A stretch of DNA of 64,000 bases from Monoglobus sp964617455 (GTDB taxonomy: Bacteria > Bacillota > Clostridia > Monoglobales > Monoglobaceae). Each line of letters begins with the position of its first letter. Positions within the stretch are counted from its first letter, which is position 1. Where the stretch lies: contig CAZTYF010000002.1 of the NCBI GenBank assembly GCA_964617455.1, forward strand, positions 102,883 through 166,882, given 5' to 3'. Positions 53,640 to 62,490 of the stretch are shown here, in pieces. The position numbers and the translations under genes were made by a program. The notes below the pieces were generated by a model. The model saw only the letters and a list, made by a program, of their open reading frames with translations. It ran no database searches and was not told the origin of the DNA.

Positions 53640-53668
53640 TATATAGCTCAAAAAGAGCGAAATTTCAA
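53640..53668 (-). promoter_or_regulatory. Sigma-A promoter of the recombinase pair
   Basis: Minus strand TTGAAA (53668-53663), 17-base spacer, TATATA (53645-53640), about 23 bases before the start codon; a leader this short leaves little room for regulation. Confidence 0.65.
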
Positions 53669-53777
53669 GTGCCGTTGTAACCGTATGCACGGCGGCGGAG
53701 AAAATTCCCCGCAAAGCCTTTTGCGAATTCCCCGCCTCCGAAGCCGAAAATACGCCGTATTTTCCTCTTCCAAACCG

Positions 53778-53807
53778 TTGACAGGGGCATTGGGTATGTG
53801 CTATAAT
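53778..53807 (+). promoter_or_regulatory. Sigma-A promoter of the LRR/cohesin gene
   Basis: Consensus TTGACA (53778-53783), 18-base spacer, consensus TATAAT (53802-53807). The leader has a hairpin with GCCCG/CGGGC (about 53829-53853), and an AAGGAGGAA ribosome site precedes the ATG. Confidence 0.83.
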
Positions 53808-53881
53808 ATGTACCAAAGATATAAGGCACAGGCCCGAAACGGGCTTTGTGTATACCATACGGTTCACAAGGAGGAATTTAA

Positions 53882-56746
53882 ATGAAAAAGCTATTATCGC
53901 TCTTTTTGGCGGTAACCATGGTTTTGACTCTCGTTTCCCTGCCGGTTTTTGCGGAGGCATCCGACGCATCGGCGATTTACGATGAGACGGGAGAAATTGC
54001 CCCGATTGTCGCTTTGGATTCCGGTCTCACATACGATGTCATAAATGACAAGATGACAATAACCGGATACAGAGGAGGGGATCAAGACGTTCAAATCCCC
54101 GATGAAATAGACGGTCTGCCCGTAACGGTGATTGGGGAAGCGGCATTTGCGGAAAAGAAATCCCTCAAAACCGTCCGTTTGCCCGAGGCCCTTGAAATCA
54201 TAGGAGTCGAGGCATTTGAAGATTGCGAAGGGTTGACAGAAATATCCATCCCCGACGGAGTCACATCCATAGGCAAGGATGCTTTCGGCAGCTGCTTTTC
54301 ATTGGAGAATGTGAAACTGCCCGCAAGCCTCACGAGAATCGAAGAGGACACATTCGGTGAATGCTTAAATCTGAGGAGCATAGAAATCCCCTCCGGCGTT
54401 ACGGAAATCGGGGATTCCGCCTTTGACGAATGCCTGTCCCTCCAAAGCATAACCATTCCCAGAACGGTGGTTACCATAAGGAACGAGGCCTTTGAAGAAT
54501 GCCACAGGCTTATGGATGTTTTCTATGAAGGCTCCGAGAGCGAGTGGCTGAGAATCAGCGTCGGAATAAAAAATCAGGATTTGCTGGGCGCCGCCATTCA
54601 TTTCGGCGACGGAACCCAAAGCCCGGGAATCACTCCGACACCCAAACCCACAAAAACGCCCAAGCCCACGAACACACCCAAACCCACGAAAACGCCCAAA
54701 CCTACGGCAACGGTCAAACCTGCGGAAACGGCAACTCCCACGGAGGAGCCTGCGATAACCGAGGGACCCGCGGCGTCGGCTGAGGCTACCCTTGCTCCGG
54801 ACACCTCCGAGGAGCCGACACCCACATCCGAGCCCGGCACTTCCGAGGAACCCCTGCCCACAACGGGCCCGAGTGAAACGGCCAAGCCCACCGCAAGGCC
54901 GAGACCCACTCTCAAGCCTTCGGCTGCGACTTTGGAAGGCATAATCATCAAATCGCCCCCCGAGGACAAGACGGTCGTTGAGGGCTCATATCCGGATCTT
55001 GACGGTTTGGAGGTTGTGGGCATATACAGAAGCGACAACAGAACCTGGGTTGAAGAAATCGAGGACTATGTATTGAGCGGCTTTGACCCGTCCGTATTGG
55101 GTGAGCAGACAATCACCGTAAGGTACCAAGGCTTCACTGCGGAGTTTACCGTAACCGTGGTAGAGAAGATGTGGGAGGATATCGAGATTATCCACAAGCC
55201 CGACAAGCTGACCTACTATCAAGGCGAGGAATTGGACATCACGGGTCTCGTTGTGGTGTATGAATACAACAACGACACGTTGAGTGAAGACAATATCGTC
55301 TCCGAATGTGATATAATCGGATATGACCCCAACAAAATCGGAACCCAAAAAATAGAAGTGAGACACAGAGAGCTTGCCGTGCCCTATGACGATGACTTCA
55401 CCGATGACTTTACGGTTCGGGTTAAGGCGAGACCCGGGGAGCCCGAGGGGGATGTTGTGAAGGAAGTCGAAAAGCCCGACATTCACATCACGGGCTTTAT
55501 AGGAGGCAAGACGGTAACTCTCACCTGCGACACACCCAATGCGCAAATCTACTACACCAAGGACGGCAGCACCCCGACCGTTGACCCTGCCTTCCTGTAC
55601 ACCGAACCGTTTACCATAAGCGTAACCTCGACAATCAAGGCCGTGGCTGTTTTGGGAGATGTCCGCAGCAAGACCGCCGGCGGCAAGATAACCGTTGCAA
55701 AAGTCAAAACGCCCCGAGCCAACCGCGAGACGGGGTCCTCCGTAAAGGCGGGAACCGTGATAACCCTCGATTCTCCCACCCACGGAGCGATGATATACTA
55801 CACAACCGACGGCACGGATCCCACAACCGACGGCACGACTCCCACAACCGACGCCGCGAGATACAAGGACGGCATTGTCATATCCTCGAATGTGCATCAT
55901 ATAAAAGCCATAGCCGTGAAAGACGGATATGTGACAAGCGACGTCTTTGAGGCGGACTATAACGTATTATACGACGAAGTTACAATGGCATCGATATCCG
56001 TAGGCTCCGCCATCGGAACCGCGGGGGATATAATCTCCCTCCCCGTGTATATCTTCACGGACAGCCAATACAAAATAAACAGCTATAGGCTCACACTCAA
56101 ATATAACGCCGAAATGTTTGAATGCTTATCCGTAACACCTCCCGAGGATGTGGTGACCAACGGACTCTTCACCTCCATAAACGAAACGGAGGGAACCGTG
56201 ACCATCCACTATAACGGCGCCTCCCTGGAGAGCGGAGAGGTATGCAACATAAACTTCCTTGCGAGGGCAAGCGATATTGACGGCGACTATGAAGTGACGG
56301 TGGTTCCCGAAAGCGTGAAAATCGACAACCACAACAACGACAATATAGACATATCAAACGGCAAGATAACCCTTGAGGGCTCCGCAAACTCGGATCTTGA
56401 ATCAAGCGTCGTTTTGACAAACCCCAACGGAGACAATATAACCGACGACTCGACTGTCAGCGGTGAGGTTACGGCGAATGTAACCCTTGAAAACATCGGC
56501 GCGCAAACTCCTTCCCAATTGGGAACGGTGAGCATCATTTTGGCGGTGTATGACAGAGAGGGATGTTTGGTTGATATGTCCACCTCGGCGGCGGATTTGA
56601 GCGAACTCAACTATGTATTCACCAACACGGTGAACATCCCCGAGAACATAGAGGTGGGAAGCATCAAGCTGATGATATGGAATGACCTGGGCGGTATGAA
56701 CCCCATGGAGGGGGCAAGCGAGATATATAAGCGAAATTATAATTAA
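53882..56746 (+). CDS. Secreted leucine-rich-repeat, Ig-like and cohesin-domain surface protein
   Basis: A 954-residue exported protein. Signal peptide 1-24. BspA-type leucine-rich repeats (about 45-215, SIGKDAFGSCFSLENVKLPASLT and similar) probably bind proteins or glycans. A Thr/Pro-rich linker (about 247-345, TPKPTKTPKPT repeats) leads to two Big_3-type Ig domains (about 350-515, EQTITVRYQGFTAEFTVTV), two chitobiase-C-like beta-sandwiches (about 535-695, TPNAQIYYTKDGSTPTVDP), then a cohesin-like domain (about 700-840, ISVGSAIGTAGDIISLPVYI...GTVTIHYNG) and a beta-rich tail. There is no SLH, LPxTG or other anchor. Cohesins bind dockerins of carbohydrate-active enzymes; no dockerin is seen in the window, so the partner is unknown. 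It has its own promoter and terminator. Confidence 0.86.
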   Translation: MKKLLSLFLAVTMVLTLVSLPVFAEASDASAIYDETGEIAPIVALDSGLTYDVINDKMTITGYRGGDQDVQIPDEIDGLPVTVIGEAAFAEKKSLKTVRLPEALEIIGVEAFEDCEGLTEISIPDGVTSIGKDAFGSCFSLENVKLPASLTRIEEDTFGECLNLRSIEIPSGVTEIGDSAFDECLSLQSITIPRTVVTIRNEAFEECHRLMDVFYEGSESEWLRISVGIKNQDLLGAAIHFGDGTQSPGITPTPKPTKTPKPTNTPKPTKTPKPTATVKPAETATPTEEPAITEGPAASAEATLAPDTSEEPTPTSEPGTSEEPLPTTGPSETAKPTARPRPTLKPSAATLEGIIIKSPPEDKTVVEGSYPDLDGLEVVGIYRSDNRTWVEEIEDYVLSGFDPSVLGEQTITVRYQGFTAEFTVTVVEKMWEDIEIIHKPDKLTYYQGEELDITGLVVVYEYNNDTLSEDNIVSECDIIGYDPNKIGTQKIEVRHRELAVPYDDDFTDDFTVRVKARPGEPEGDVVKEVEKPDIHITGFIGGKTVTLTCDTPNAQIYYTKDGSTPTVDPAFLYTEPFTISVTSTIKAVAVLGDVRSKTAGGKITVAKVKTPRANRETGSSVKAGTVITLDSPTHGAMIYYTTDGTDPTTDGTTPTTDAARYKDGIVISSNVHHIKAIAVKDGYVTSDVFEADYNVLYDEVTMASISVGSAIGTAGDIISLPVYIFTDSQYKINSYRLTLKYNAEMFECLSVTPPEDVVTNGLFTSINETEGTVTIHYNGASLESGEVCNINFLARASDIDGDYEVTVVPESVKIDNHNNDNIDISNGKITLEGSANSDLESSVVLTNPNGDNITDDSTVSGEVTANVTLENIGAQTPSQLGTVSIILAVYDREGCLVDMSTSAADLSELNYVFTNTVNIPENIEVGSIKLMIWNDLGGMNPMEGASEIYKRNYN

Positions 56747-56773
56747 AAAATAAATTAATCTTCCCAATTAAAT

Positions 56774-56801
56774 CGGCGGGGCTTCGGCTCCGCTGTTTTT
56801 T
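56774..56801 (+). terminator. Terminator of the LRR/cohesin gene
   Basis: CGGCGGGGC-TTCG-GCTCCGCTG stem (nine pairs with two G-T) on a TTCG tetraloop, then T6. Confidence 0.92.
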
Positions 56802-56860
56802 ATACCTGCCCGAATGCAACGGGTATTTTCAAAAAAATTTCGGAAATTCAAAGAAAATCC

Positions 56861-56889
56861 TTGCAATTCGGGCTTGGATGTGTTATAAT
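56861..56889 (+). promoter_or_regulatory. Sigma-A promoter of the glycine-riboswitch transcript
   Basis: TTGCAA (56861-56866), 17-base spacer, consensus TATAAT (56884-56889), directly before the riboswitch. Confidence 0.8.
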
Positions 56890-56906
56890 TGCATTGATTG
56901 AATGAT

Positions 56907-57074
56907 GCCGCACATTCGGTGCGGCGCTCCGGAGAAACCCTTTATCGGGTGCCGAAGGTGTACGGCGAGAGCCAATCTCTCAGGCAAAAGGACGGAGGTA
57001 TTTCAGCGGCTGTGCTGTGATATTTTTCTTCATTTTTGTTTGAGCTTGAATCCCAAGGGATTTCGGCTCTTTTT
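56907..57074 (+). ncRNA. Glycine riboswitch (single aptamer) with terminator platform
   Basis: An upstream stem GCCGCAC/GTGCGGC (56907-56925) leads into the aptamer at about 56921-57000. It has the family's conserved blocks: CCGGAGAAACC, GGGTGCCGAAGG, and CTCTCAGGCAAAAGGACGGAGG. There is one aptamer, not the common tandem pair; the preceding stem fits the ghost-aptamer helix of singlet glycine riboswitches. The expression platform is a terminator hairpin GAGC...GCTC with AATCCC/GGGATT inside and a T5 run (57042-57074). The gene controlled is an amino-acid symporter. In Streptococcus pyogenes a singlet before a similar transporter turns expression down with glycine; the direction here is inferred. 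Confidence 0.93.
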
Positions 57075-57142
57075 GTTATGTTACGAAACAATCCGAAAAA
57101 CGGCTCATTTATTAATAAAAATATAAAAACGGGAGGAAATCT

Positions 57143-58642
57143 ATGCAACATTTTCTTGACATTGTGGCAAAGGTCAACGATGTGGTAAACGGCATTGTTT
57201 GGGGCTGGCCCGCCCTGATTCTTTTGGCCTTTGTGGGAGTTCTAATGACCTGTCTGACCAAGTTTTTTCAGCTGACTCATATCGGGCACTGGTTCAAAAA
57301 CACCATCGGTGCCATTTTCGGCGACAGGCATGTGACCAAACACACCAAAGACAAGTCGATTTCTCAGTTCCAAAGCCTTTGCACCGCTCTTGCGGCCACC
57401 GTGGGCACGGGCAACATTGCAGGCGTGGCCTCCGCCATCGTTATCGGAGGACCCGGGGCGGTATTTTGGATGTGGCTCATTGCCTTCTTTGGGATGATGA
57501 CCAACTACTCCGAGAACGTTTTGGGCATTCTCTACAGAATCAAAAACAGAGACGGGGAATGGAGCGGCGGCGCCATGTACTACCTGCGGGACGGTTTGGG
57601 CTCCAAAAAGGGCTGCAAGCATATAGGCGCGATTTTGGCGGTGCTCTTCAGCTGCTTCTGTATGTTGGCCTCTTTCGGAATCGGAAATATGACTCAGGTC
57701 AACACCATAACCACCAATATGCAGTCTGCCTTTAATGTGCCCCGAGTTGTGACTGGTATCGTGATTATGATATTAGCGGGCTTGGTTATCATAGGCGGAA
57801 TCAAGAGGATTGCCTCCGTTACGGAGAAGATTGTCCCCGTTATGGTTGTGCTGTATTTTATCGGCACCATAGCCATTTGCATTATGAACATCGAAAAATT
57901 CGGTGCTGTGTTCTCCTCAATTTTCAGATGCGCCTTTTCAGTCAGAGCCGCAACGGGCGGCGGAATCGGAGCGGGAATGGCCATGGCCATACAGATGGGT
58001 ATGAAGCGAGGGGTCTTCTCCAACGAGGCGGGCCTTGGCTCATCGGTTATGGTTCACTCCAGCTCCAATGTGAGAGAGCCCGTAAGGCAGGGTATGTGGG
58101 GTATATTCGAAGTCTTTGCGGACACCATCGTGGTATGCAGCCTGACTGCCTTTTCCGTTCTCTCTTCCGGATTATTCAACTTGGAAACAGGAATGCCCTA
58201 CAACGAAATAACCAACACCGGCGACTTGGTGGGCAACATATTCGGAGCCGCCTTCGGCCCGGTGGGCTCCTGGTTCATCGCCATAGCCATGCTGCTCTTT
58301 GCCTTTTCGACGGTTTTGGGATGGAGCCACTACGGCACCAAGGCCTGTGAGTTCCTCTTTGGCACCGGTTCCACCATGCTCTACAGAATTATCTTCGTGA
58401 TAGCCATAATGGGCGGCGCCCTCATGGGCGAAAACCTGGCTTGGGACCTTTCCGACACCTTCAACGGTCTGATGATGCTCCCCAACCTGGTTGGCGTCCT
58501 TGTGCTGTCACCCTTGGTATACAAATGCACAAAGAACTATGCCGACCGACACTTCAGACACCTGGATGTGACGCCCATGCTCTCCATGAATCCGAAAATT
58601 CAGGCGGAAAACGAAGATGCCGTCCGTGCAGGCGGCGAATAA
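57143..58642 (+). CDS. Sodium:alanine/glycine symporter (AGCS family)
   Basis: A 499-residue membrane protein with about 10-11 transmembrane segments. AGCS signatures are present: GTGNIAGVASAIVIGGPGAVFWMW near the start and the family motif GVFSNEAGLGSS. AGCS carriers import alanine or glycine with Na+ or H+. The glycine riboswitch in its leader argues that glycine is a substrate. ATG at 57143 has GGGAGGAAA upstream; a terminator follows. A single-gene unit. Confidence 0.94.
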   Translation: MQHFLDIVAKVNDVVNGIVWGWPALILLAFVGVLMTCLTKFFQLTHIGHWFKNTIGAIFGDRHVTKHTKDKSISQFQSLCTALAATVGTGNIAGVASAIVIGGPGAVFWMWLIAFFGMMTNYSENVLGILYRIKNRDGEWSGGAMYYLRDGLGSKKGCKHIGAILAVLFSCFCMLASFGIGNMTQVNTITTNMQSAFNVPRVVTGIVIMILAGLVIIGGIKRIASVTEKIVPVMVVLYFIGTIAICIMNIEKFGAVFSSIFRCAFSVRAATGGGIGAGMAMAIQMGMKRGVFSNEAGLGSSVMVHSSSNVREPVRQGMWGIFEVFADTIVVCSLTAFSVLSSGLFNLETGMPYNEITNTGDLVGNIFGAAFGPVGSWFIAIAMLLFAFSTVLGWSHYGTKACEFLFGTGSTMLYRIIFVIAIMGGALMGENLAWDLSDTFNGLMMLPNLVGVLVLSPLVYKCTKNYADRHFRHLDVTPMLSMNPKIQAENEDAVRAGGE

Positions 58643-58652
58643 AACCACAAAG

Positions 58653-58677
58653 GCCTCCCCGAAAAGGGGAGGCTTTT
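58653..58677. terminator. Terminator between the AGCS gene and pfkA
   Basis: Perfect stem GCCTCCCC/GGGGAGGC with a GAAAA loop, T4 on the plus side and an A-rich run on the other; it may serve both convergent genes. Confidence 0.9.
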
Positions 58678-58701
58678 GCAATATGATTTTGACTTTTTAT
58701 A

Positions 58702-59778
58702 TCAATCTCCGAAGCATATTCCCATTTGACGGGCGGTTTGCACCACGGCGCAGTCGGGGGTTACCACTTTCAGCTTTCCCGCCACTTCTTTGAGGGGCAC
58801 GGGAACGATTTCGTTGTCTCTCAGGGCTACCATATATCCGTATTTCTTATCGGCAATCATCTGAGCCGCGGTTGTTCCCAACTGGGTTGTCAGCACTCGG
58901 TCATAGGGGCAGGGGCTTCCGCCTCTCTGGAAATGTCCGGGAACGCATACCCTGATCTCATTGGGATGCTTCTCCCGAAGTTCATCGGCAATTCTGTAGG
59001 CAATGGAGGGCTGGCGCATTTCTTCTCTGTGCTTTTTGAACTCCTTTTTGCTCATTTCGGCCTCTTCTTTGGAGATTGCTCCTTCGGCCACGGCTATAAT
59101 CGAAAAGCTCTTTCCGATGCTGGCCCGCTTGGCAAGCTCCCGATTTACACTGTCGATATCATAGGGGATTTCGGGAAGCAAAATAACATCCGCTCCTCCC
59201 GCTATTCCCGCATACAGGGTGAGCCATCCCACCCTGTGGCCCATAATTTCAATTATGAAAACACGGCTGTGGGATGTGGCGGTGGTGTGAATTCGGTCGA
59301 TTACATCCGTGGCAACATTCAGCGCACTGTAGAAGCCGAAGGTCATATCGGTGCCCCAAAGGTCGTTGTCGATGGTTTTGGGCAGGCCGATAACATTGAG
59401 ACCTTCCTCGCTGAGCAGGTTGGCGGTCTTGTGGGTTCCGTTTCCCCCCAAGATTACCAAGCAGTCGAGTTTCATTTTTTTGTAGGTCTTTTTCATCTTG
59501 TCCACTTTGGTTTCGCCGTTCTTGTCCTTGTCCGTCATTGTTTTGAAGGGCTGGCGGGATGTGCCCAAAATCGTGCCGCCCCTTGTGAGCAGACCGGAAA
59601 AGTCTATGGGCTCCATCTTTTGGTACACACCGTTGATAAGGCCGTAGTATCCGTTTTTAAATCCGTAAATTTCAAGGTCGGCACCAAAATGCTCGTAGAG
59701 AGCCTTGGACACGCCTCTGATTGCCGAGTTGAGGCCCTGGCAATCTCCGCCGCTGGTGAGTATTCCTATTCTTTTCAT
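58702..59778 (-). CDS. pfkA: 6-phosphofructokinase
   Basis: Phosphorylates fructose 6-phosphate in glycolysis. 358 residues. The glycine-rich MKRIGILTSGGDCQGLNSAIRG opens it; ILGGNGTHKTA and GLPKTIDNDLWGTD follow. The Gly in GGNGT marks the ATP type, while the Lys in PKTIDND is the residue seen in PPi-dependent enzymes and in one ATP-dependent subgroup. Substrate-binding MGHRVGW and PGHFQRGG are intact. ATG at 59778 has GGGAGGT upstream. 69 bases after the DUF2344 gene; it may share that transcript. Phosphate-donor choice is not settled by sequence. Confidence 0.94.
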   Translation of the reverse strand: MKRIGILTSGGDCQGLNSAIRGVSKALYEHFGADLEIYGFKNGYYGLINGVYQKMEPIDFSGLLTRGGTILGTSRQPFKTMTDKDKNGETKVDKMKKTYKKMKLDCLVILGGNGTHKTANLLSEEGLNVIGLPKTIDNDLWGTDMTFGFYSALNVATDVIDRIHTTATSHSRVFIIEIMGHRVGWLTLYAGIAGGADVILLPEIPYDIDSVNRELAKRASIGKSFSIIAVAEGAISKEEAEMSKKEFKKHREEMRQPSIAYRIADELREKHPNEIRVCVPGHFQRGGSPCPYDRVLTTQLGTTAAQMIADKKYGYMVALRDNEIVPVPLKEVAGKLKVVTPDCAVVQTARQMGICFGD

Positions 59779-59847
59779 TTGGATGATAACCTCCCGTATA
59801 TTGATATTTTTAATTTGGTTTTTCGTTTTATATGGCGTTTTGATTGT

Positions 59848-60531
59848 CTATTCGAATACTTTCGGGTCGTCCCTGTCGCAAAATATTCGGGTTCTGTGTA
59901 TGCGAATGCCCTCCGTTTGAACGCCGCTCTCCGTCAAATATTCCCCGAGGGCCCTTGCCGCAATCTCGGGCTTGAGGTTTTTTTCTCCTCCCGCCGAGAG
60001 AGTGACGAAAACCTCCGAACCATCCTCCGCGGGAACTGCCTCCCCCGCATCGAGGACGAAATCCATGAGATTCACTTGAATCTCCCCCTTCTTTTTGGTC
60101 CGTTTGGTCACGAGCACTTCCGAAAGGGCAAAAAATTCGGCTATCTTATCAATCCCCTTTTCGGTGTCGACATTTTCGGGCCAAAGGAGGGTCAGCTTAT
60201 ATTCTGCGGCAAAGATGAGGCTTGCGGGCATCTTAGGATCCCCCACCGAATTAATCCTGATATCCGGAGGCAGGGCCTCATTCAGACGGGTTTTGATTTC
60301 CTCGTCCTCAATGCCGTCCTCGAATTCTATGTCGACCCGCTCCCCTTCACCGGTGACTCCCACCGGAAGGGGAAGGGAAAAGGTCAATCTCATATGGGGG
60401 CTGAAGCCGTTGCTGTAGACCACGGGCAGGTCCGCCCGCCGCAGGGCCATGGTGAAGCATCTGAGCAGGTCAAGGTGTGAGATGTATTTCGCCCTGCCCA
60501 ACTTGGAAAAGCCGAGCCTGCGCTTACTCAT
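59848..60531 (-). CDS. TIGR03936/DUF2344 family radical-SAM-associated protein
   Basis: A 227-residue protein of the DUF2344 family, usually next to or fused with the radical SAM protein upstream. Family blocks: RRLGFSKLGRAKYISHLDLLRCF at the start, SNGFSPHMRLTFSLPLPVGVTG, and IRIHRTRIF near the end. ATG 60531 with GGAGGAGG 8 bases upstream, rather than a GTG 9 bases further out inside the spacer. It overlaps the upstream gene by 8 bases (ATGAGTAA). The family's function is unsolved; a link to ribosome or RNA modification has been suggested from neighbourhoods only. Confidence 0.93.
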   Translation of the reverse strand: MSKRRLGFSKLGRAKYISHLDLLRCFTMALRRADLPVVYSNGFSPHMRLTFSLPLPVGVTGEGERVDIEFEDGIEDEEIKTRLNEALPPDIRINSVGDPKMPASLIFAAEYKLTLLWPENVDTEKGIDKIAEFFALSEVLVTKRTKKKGEIQVNLMDFVLDAGEAVPAEDGSEVFVTLSAGGEKNLKPEIAARALGEYLTESGVQTEGIRIHRTRIFCDRDDPKVFE

Positions 60532-62377
60532 AGCACACACCTCCTCCGAAAGCGGCCGCTCCGCACCCGGCGCACTTTGTTCGGCAGTCCGGGGTGGTTA
60601 TTCCCTCATAGGCCTTTTTGTGCTCTTCGATGAAAAAGGATTTGGGAATGCCTATGTCCGCATAGTCCCAGGGCAGGATTTCGTCATAGGGAATTCTTCG
60701 GCAGGCATAGAAGTCGGGGTCTATGTTGTTCAGCCTGAAAGCTTCCTCCCACTTGTCCCCGTCGAAAAATTCGCTCCAGCCGTCGAATTTGCATCCGAGC
60801 TTTTGGGCGGTTATCAGCACCTCGGATAGGCGCCTGTCCCCCTTGGCAAAGGCCGCCTCAAGGAAGCTTATGCGGCTGCTGTGCCAATTGTAGACTATCT
60901 TTTTGGAGCGGATGTTCGCCTTGAGGAATTTGGCCTTGTCCTCCATTTCGGCTATGGAGTTTTGGGGCTCCCACTGGAAGGGAGTGAAAGGTTTGGGCAC
61001 AAACAGGGCGGTGCTGAGGGTGATGCCGGGGCTTCTGCCCTTTCGCTGCTCGGGCGGAAGAGAGAAAAATCCCTCGTCTATGACCTTTTGGGCCAAATCC
61101 CCGATGCCCTTTATATCCTCATAGGTTTCCGTGGGAAGGCCGAGCATAAAGTACAGTTTTATGCGGTTGTATCCGCCTCCGAAGGCGATTTTGGCGGTCC
61201 GTATCAAATCCTCTTCCGAAACGTTTTTGTTTATAACATCCCGAAGCCGCTGAGTTCCCGCCTCCGGGGCAAAGGTCAGGCCGCTCCTTTTCACCTTTTG
61301 GATTTTTTCGATTAATTCCGAGGGAAAATTGTCAACCCGAAGGGAGGGCAGGGACAGATTTATCTTTTTGGGGACGGTTATTTCAAGGAGTCTGTCAACA
61401 AGTTCCGAAAGACGGCTGTAGTCGCAGGTGGAAAGGGAGGAAAGGGACATCTCCTCATAGCCGGTGTTTTTAATGCAACTCTCCGCTATGGCCAAGAGCC
61501 TGTCCGTGCTCCTCTCCCGCACGGGACGGTATATAAAGCCCGCCTGGCAGAAGCGGCAGCCTCTTATGCAGCCCCGAAACAGCTCCAATGTTATTCGGTT
61601 GTGTACGGTTTCCATAAAGGGAACGATAAGCTTCTCGGGAGCGTAGCATTTGTCAAAGTCCCGAATTATCCGCTTTTTGACTTGTCTAGGAACACCGGGA
61701 CGGTTGGGCTCAAAACTCTTCACGGGGCCGTCCTCACCAAAGGCCACATCATAGAATTTGGGCACATAGATTCCCCCCAAGGGAATCAGGGACATAAGAA
61801 AGTCGTCTCTGCTCCTTCCGCTGCCCCGCCACTCTTTGTAGGCATCCATAATTTCGCCGTTGACCTCTTCCCCCTCACCCAGGACAAAGAAGTCAACAAG
61901 CTCCGCCAAAGGCTCTCCGTGATAGGCACAGGGCCCGCCGCAGCACACGAAAGGGTCCTCTCGGGTTCTGTCCCGGGAGCGGAGAGGAATCTCAGCCAAA
62001 TCCAACATATTCACCAGGTTGGAATAGCTCATCTCATATTGAAGGGTGAAGCCCACAATGTCGAATTCCCTTACGGGAGTCAGGCTCTCCATGGACAGGA
62101 GGGGAATCCCCCGGCGGCGCATCTGCTTTTCCATATCGTCCCAGGGCGCAAACACCCGTTCGCAGACCGTATCCTCCCGCTCGTTCAGCATATGATACAG
62201 GATTTTCATACCCAAATGGGACATTCCCACCTCATACACATCCGGAAAGCAAAAGGCAAAGGACATCATATCCCCGGTTTTTTCTTTGTGAATGCTGCCA
62301 AATTCGTTTCCTATATATCGGGTCGGCTTCTCCACCGACCCGAGGCAATCCTCAAATTGCCGCTTATATCCGTCCAT
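60524..62377 (-). CDS. TIGR03960 family B12-binding-like radical SAM protein
   Basis: A 617-residue radical SAM enzyme. An N-terminal cobalamin-binding-like domain (about 30-190, GDMMSFAFCFPDVYEVGMSHLGMKIL) precedes the radical SAM core with cluster cysteines in RGCIRGCRFCQAGF (C-x3-C-x2-C). The core continues with SLSSLSTCDY, LPSLRVDNF and TFAPEAGTQRLRDVINK. The C-terminus has a further cysteine cluster (CRTKCAGCGAA). The reaction is not known; homologues always neighbour DUF2344, as here. I start at the ATG 62377 because the GTG 6 bases upstream is part of the ribosome site. Confidence 0.93.
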   Translation of the reverse strand: MDGYKRQFEDCLGSVEKPTRYIGNEFGSIHKEKTGDMMSFAFCFPDVYEVGMSHLGMKILYHMLNEREDTVCERVFAPWDDMEKQMRRRGIPLLSMESLTPVREFDIVGFTLQYEMSYSNLVNMLDLAEIPLRSRDRTREDPFVCCGGPCAYHGEPLAELVDFFVLGEGEEVNGEIMDAYKEWRGSGRSRDDFLMSLIPLGGIYVPKFYDVAFGEDGPVKSFEPNRPGVPRQVKKRIIRDFDKCYAPEKLIVPFMETVHNRITLELFRGCIRGCRFCQAGFIYRPVRERSTDRLLAIAESCIKNTGYEEMSLSSLSTCDYSRLSELVDRLLEITVPKKINLSLPSLRVDNFPSELIEKIQKVKRSGLTFAPEAGTQRLRDVINKNVSEEDLIRTAKIAFGGGYNRIKLYFMLGLPTETYEDIKGIGDLAQKVIDEGFFSLPPEQRKGRSPGITLSTALFVPKPFTPFQWEPQNSIAEMEDKAKFLKANIRSKKIVYNWHSSRISFLEAAFAKGDRRLSEVLITAQKLGCKFDGWSEFFDGDKWEEAFRLNNIDPDFYACRRIPYDEILPWDYADIGIPKSFFIEEHKKAYEGITTPDCRTKCAGCGAAAFGGGVCYE

Positions 62378-62419
62378 ACGCACCTCTGTTCGGCCTGTCT
62401 TGTGTTATTCTCTCAATAC

Positions 62420-62448
62420 AGAATATCACAAAGCTCCCGCAAAATCAA
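62420..62448 (-). promoter_or_regulatory. Probable promoter of the radical SAM operon
   Basis: Minus strand TTGATT (62448-62443), 17-base spacer, TATTCT (62425-62420), about 43 bases before the radical SAM start codon. Confidence 0.55.
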
Positions 62449-62490
62449 TATAAATCCCCGATATCCCGAAAATTTACAAACCGAATCCGT

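Noticed and set aside
43660..53680. AAGTGCCG at both ends of the island as an attachment-site core
   Set aside because: An 8-bp match in AT-rich surroundings is expected by chance, and serine recombinases need only a 2-bp core, so it does not define the ends.
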